64,000 nucleotides of DNA from Choristoneura fumiferana (taxonomy: Eukaryota > Arthropoda > Insecta > Lepidoptera > Tortricidae). Below, piece after piece: positions 63,239-64,000 of the stretch. The position numbers and the translations under genes were made by a program. The notes under the pieces were generated by a model, which was given only the letters and a program-made list of their open reading frames with translations, searched no databases and was not told the origin of the DNA. The stretch's first letter is position 1, and the number at the start of each line of letters is the position of its first letter. Where the stretch lies: NCBI RefSeq assembly GCF_025370935.1, contig NC_133493.1:9087254-9151253 (forward strand), in the 5' to 3' direction.

Positions 63239-63442
63239 TCACCTCAGCACCTCAAACAGGCAGGTTTTGCTATGAGAAATCAGTGAGCAAAATCGCATTT
63301 TGCTCACTCCGTGAGACAAAGTAACTTTTTAATTATTTTTTCACCTCAGCACCTCAAACAGGCAGGTTTTGCTATGAGAAATCAGTGAGCAAAATCGCAT
63401 TTTGCTCACTCCGTGAGACAAAGTAACTTTTTAATTATTTTT
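63239..63442 (+). repeat. Perfect 102-bp tandem duplication
   Basis: 63239-63340 and 63341-63442 appear identical. Each unit has a palindrome, 'GAGCAAAATCGCATTTTGCT', and ends in a T run. No open frame. Confidence 0.9.
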
Positions 63443-64000
63443 TTTAAATGCTGAGTACAGTGTTGGGTCTACTCTCTGAATTCCAAATATTTGAACTTTA
63501 CTTTGATCTGTCATTTCACTTCAACTCGAAAAAAGCAAGAGATAGGATCAAATTTGTCGATTACAAACTTAAATTAAATTTTTGGTATTAAAATATATCG
63601 AAATATTTCCAAAATGTAAATTTTCCCGATCTTTTAATAAAGTATGCAACCTCGTTGCACGAAAGCGCTTCTCTTGTTTTTTTTTATAAAAGAATTCCGT
63701 ATACGGCCTCTACAGTATAATTACTATGTGTTAAATTAAATGATTTTTTTAACAAATCTATTTATGTTTATGTAATAGAAATCTTAATAAAAATCATATT
63801 TAAAGGTTTAATTGTTCAACCTTTTCAATTACCCCGAGATGAGGCTTTTTGCAGTATTAAAAATAAGTGTGACATTAGTACAAGAAGTTAAGATTGCATG
63901 TTATGAGTATGCGATTTGTATTGTAGCTACTGGACTGTTTTTATGGTTTTAAATGTAATTATTATATTTGATACTAATCGGATTCTATTTAAAAAAAATG
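63443..64000. other. Right edge, nothing recognised
   Basis: AT-rich non-coding sequence to the end of the window. No exon of the anoctamin N-terminus could be identified here. Confidence 0.5.

Overview
The window is eukaryotic, AT-rich and crowded with transposable elements (TEs). It looks like insect DNA, most probably Lepidoptera. The basis is the repeat set: an RTE-type LINE tail near 'GTCCACTGCTGGACA', tRNA-derived SINEs, Helitrons ending CTAG with A|T flanks, many small fold-back elements, and CCTAA telomere-like runs. I recognise these as typical of moth and butterfly genomes from memory; no search was run. There is no bacterial-style operon and no CRISPR array.

One host gene can be assembled: a divergent anoctamin (TMEM16-family membrane protein) on the minus strand. 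Eleven exons from 50256 down to 21333 keep one continuous reading frame, and every splice phase agrees. The N-terminal exons (above 50256) and C-terminal exons (below 21333) were not found. Its introns hold most of the TEs described here.

Left part (232-21.1 kb). A decayed RTE LINE lies on the minus strand (1.06-3.96 kb), followed by LINE C-terminal scraps and repeats. A Jockey/CR1-like LINE (8.45-13.56 kb) is split between two reverse-transcriptase motifs by a 2.74-kb terminal-inverted-repeat (TIR) element of unrecognised class. An RTE fragment (15.7-17.0 kb) is split by a 548-bp hAT-like MITE with an 8-bp target duplication. A decayed Tc1/mariner-type element with TA flanks occupies 19.9-21.1 kb.

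Middle part (21.3-52.1 kb). Anoctamin exons are interspersed with SINEs, MITEs, a 2.08-kb TIR element (26.1-28.2 kb), a 764-bp element with 66-bp TIRs (39.4-40.1 kb), a LINE (45.5-47.3 kb), a 57-bp minisatellite carrying telomere-like CCTAA, and a truncated A32-like packaging ATPase ORF (49.5 kb).

Right part (52.16-62.91 kb). A three-layer nest. A DIRS-type tyrosine-recombinase retrotransposon has 134-bp inverted terminal repeats and an internal complementary region. Its ORF1 appears to be spliced. Inside its ORF2 sits a 3.64-kb Ty3/gypsy-like element with identical LTRs and a TGGG target duplication; its open pol frame contains protease and integrase but no reverse transcriptase. Inside the DIRS internal complementary region sits a 1.72-kb Helitron that is mostly a (GCATGCTTGCTT)n-like satellite. 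Removing the two inserts gives back continuous DIRS sequence in both places.
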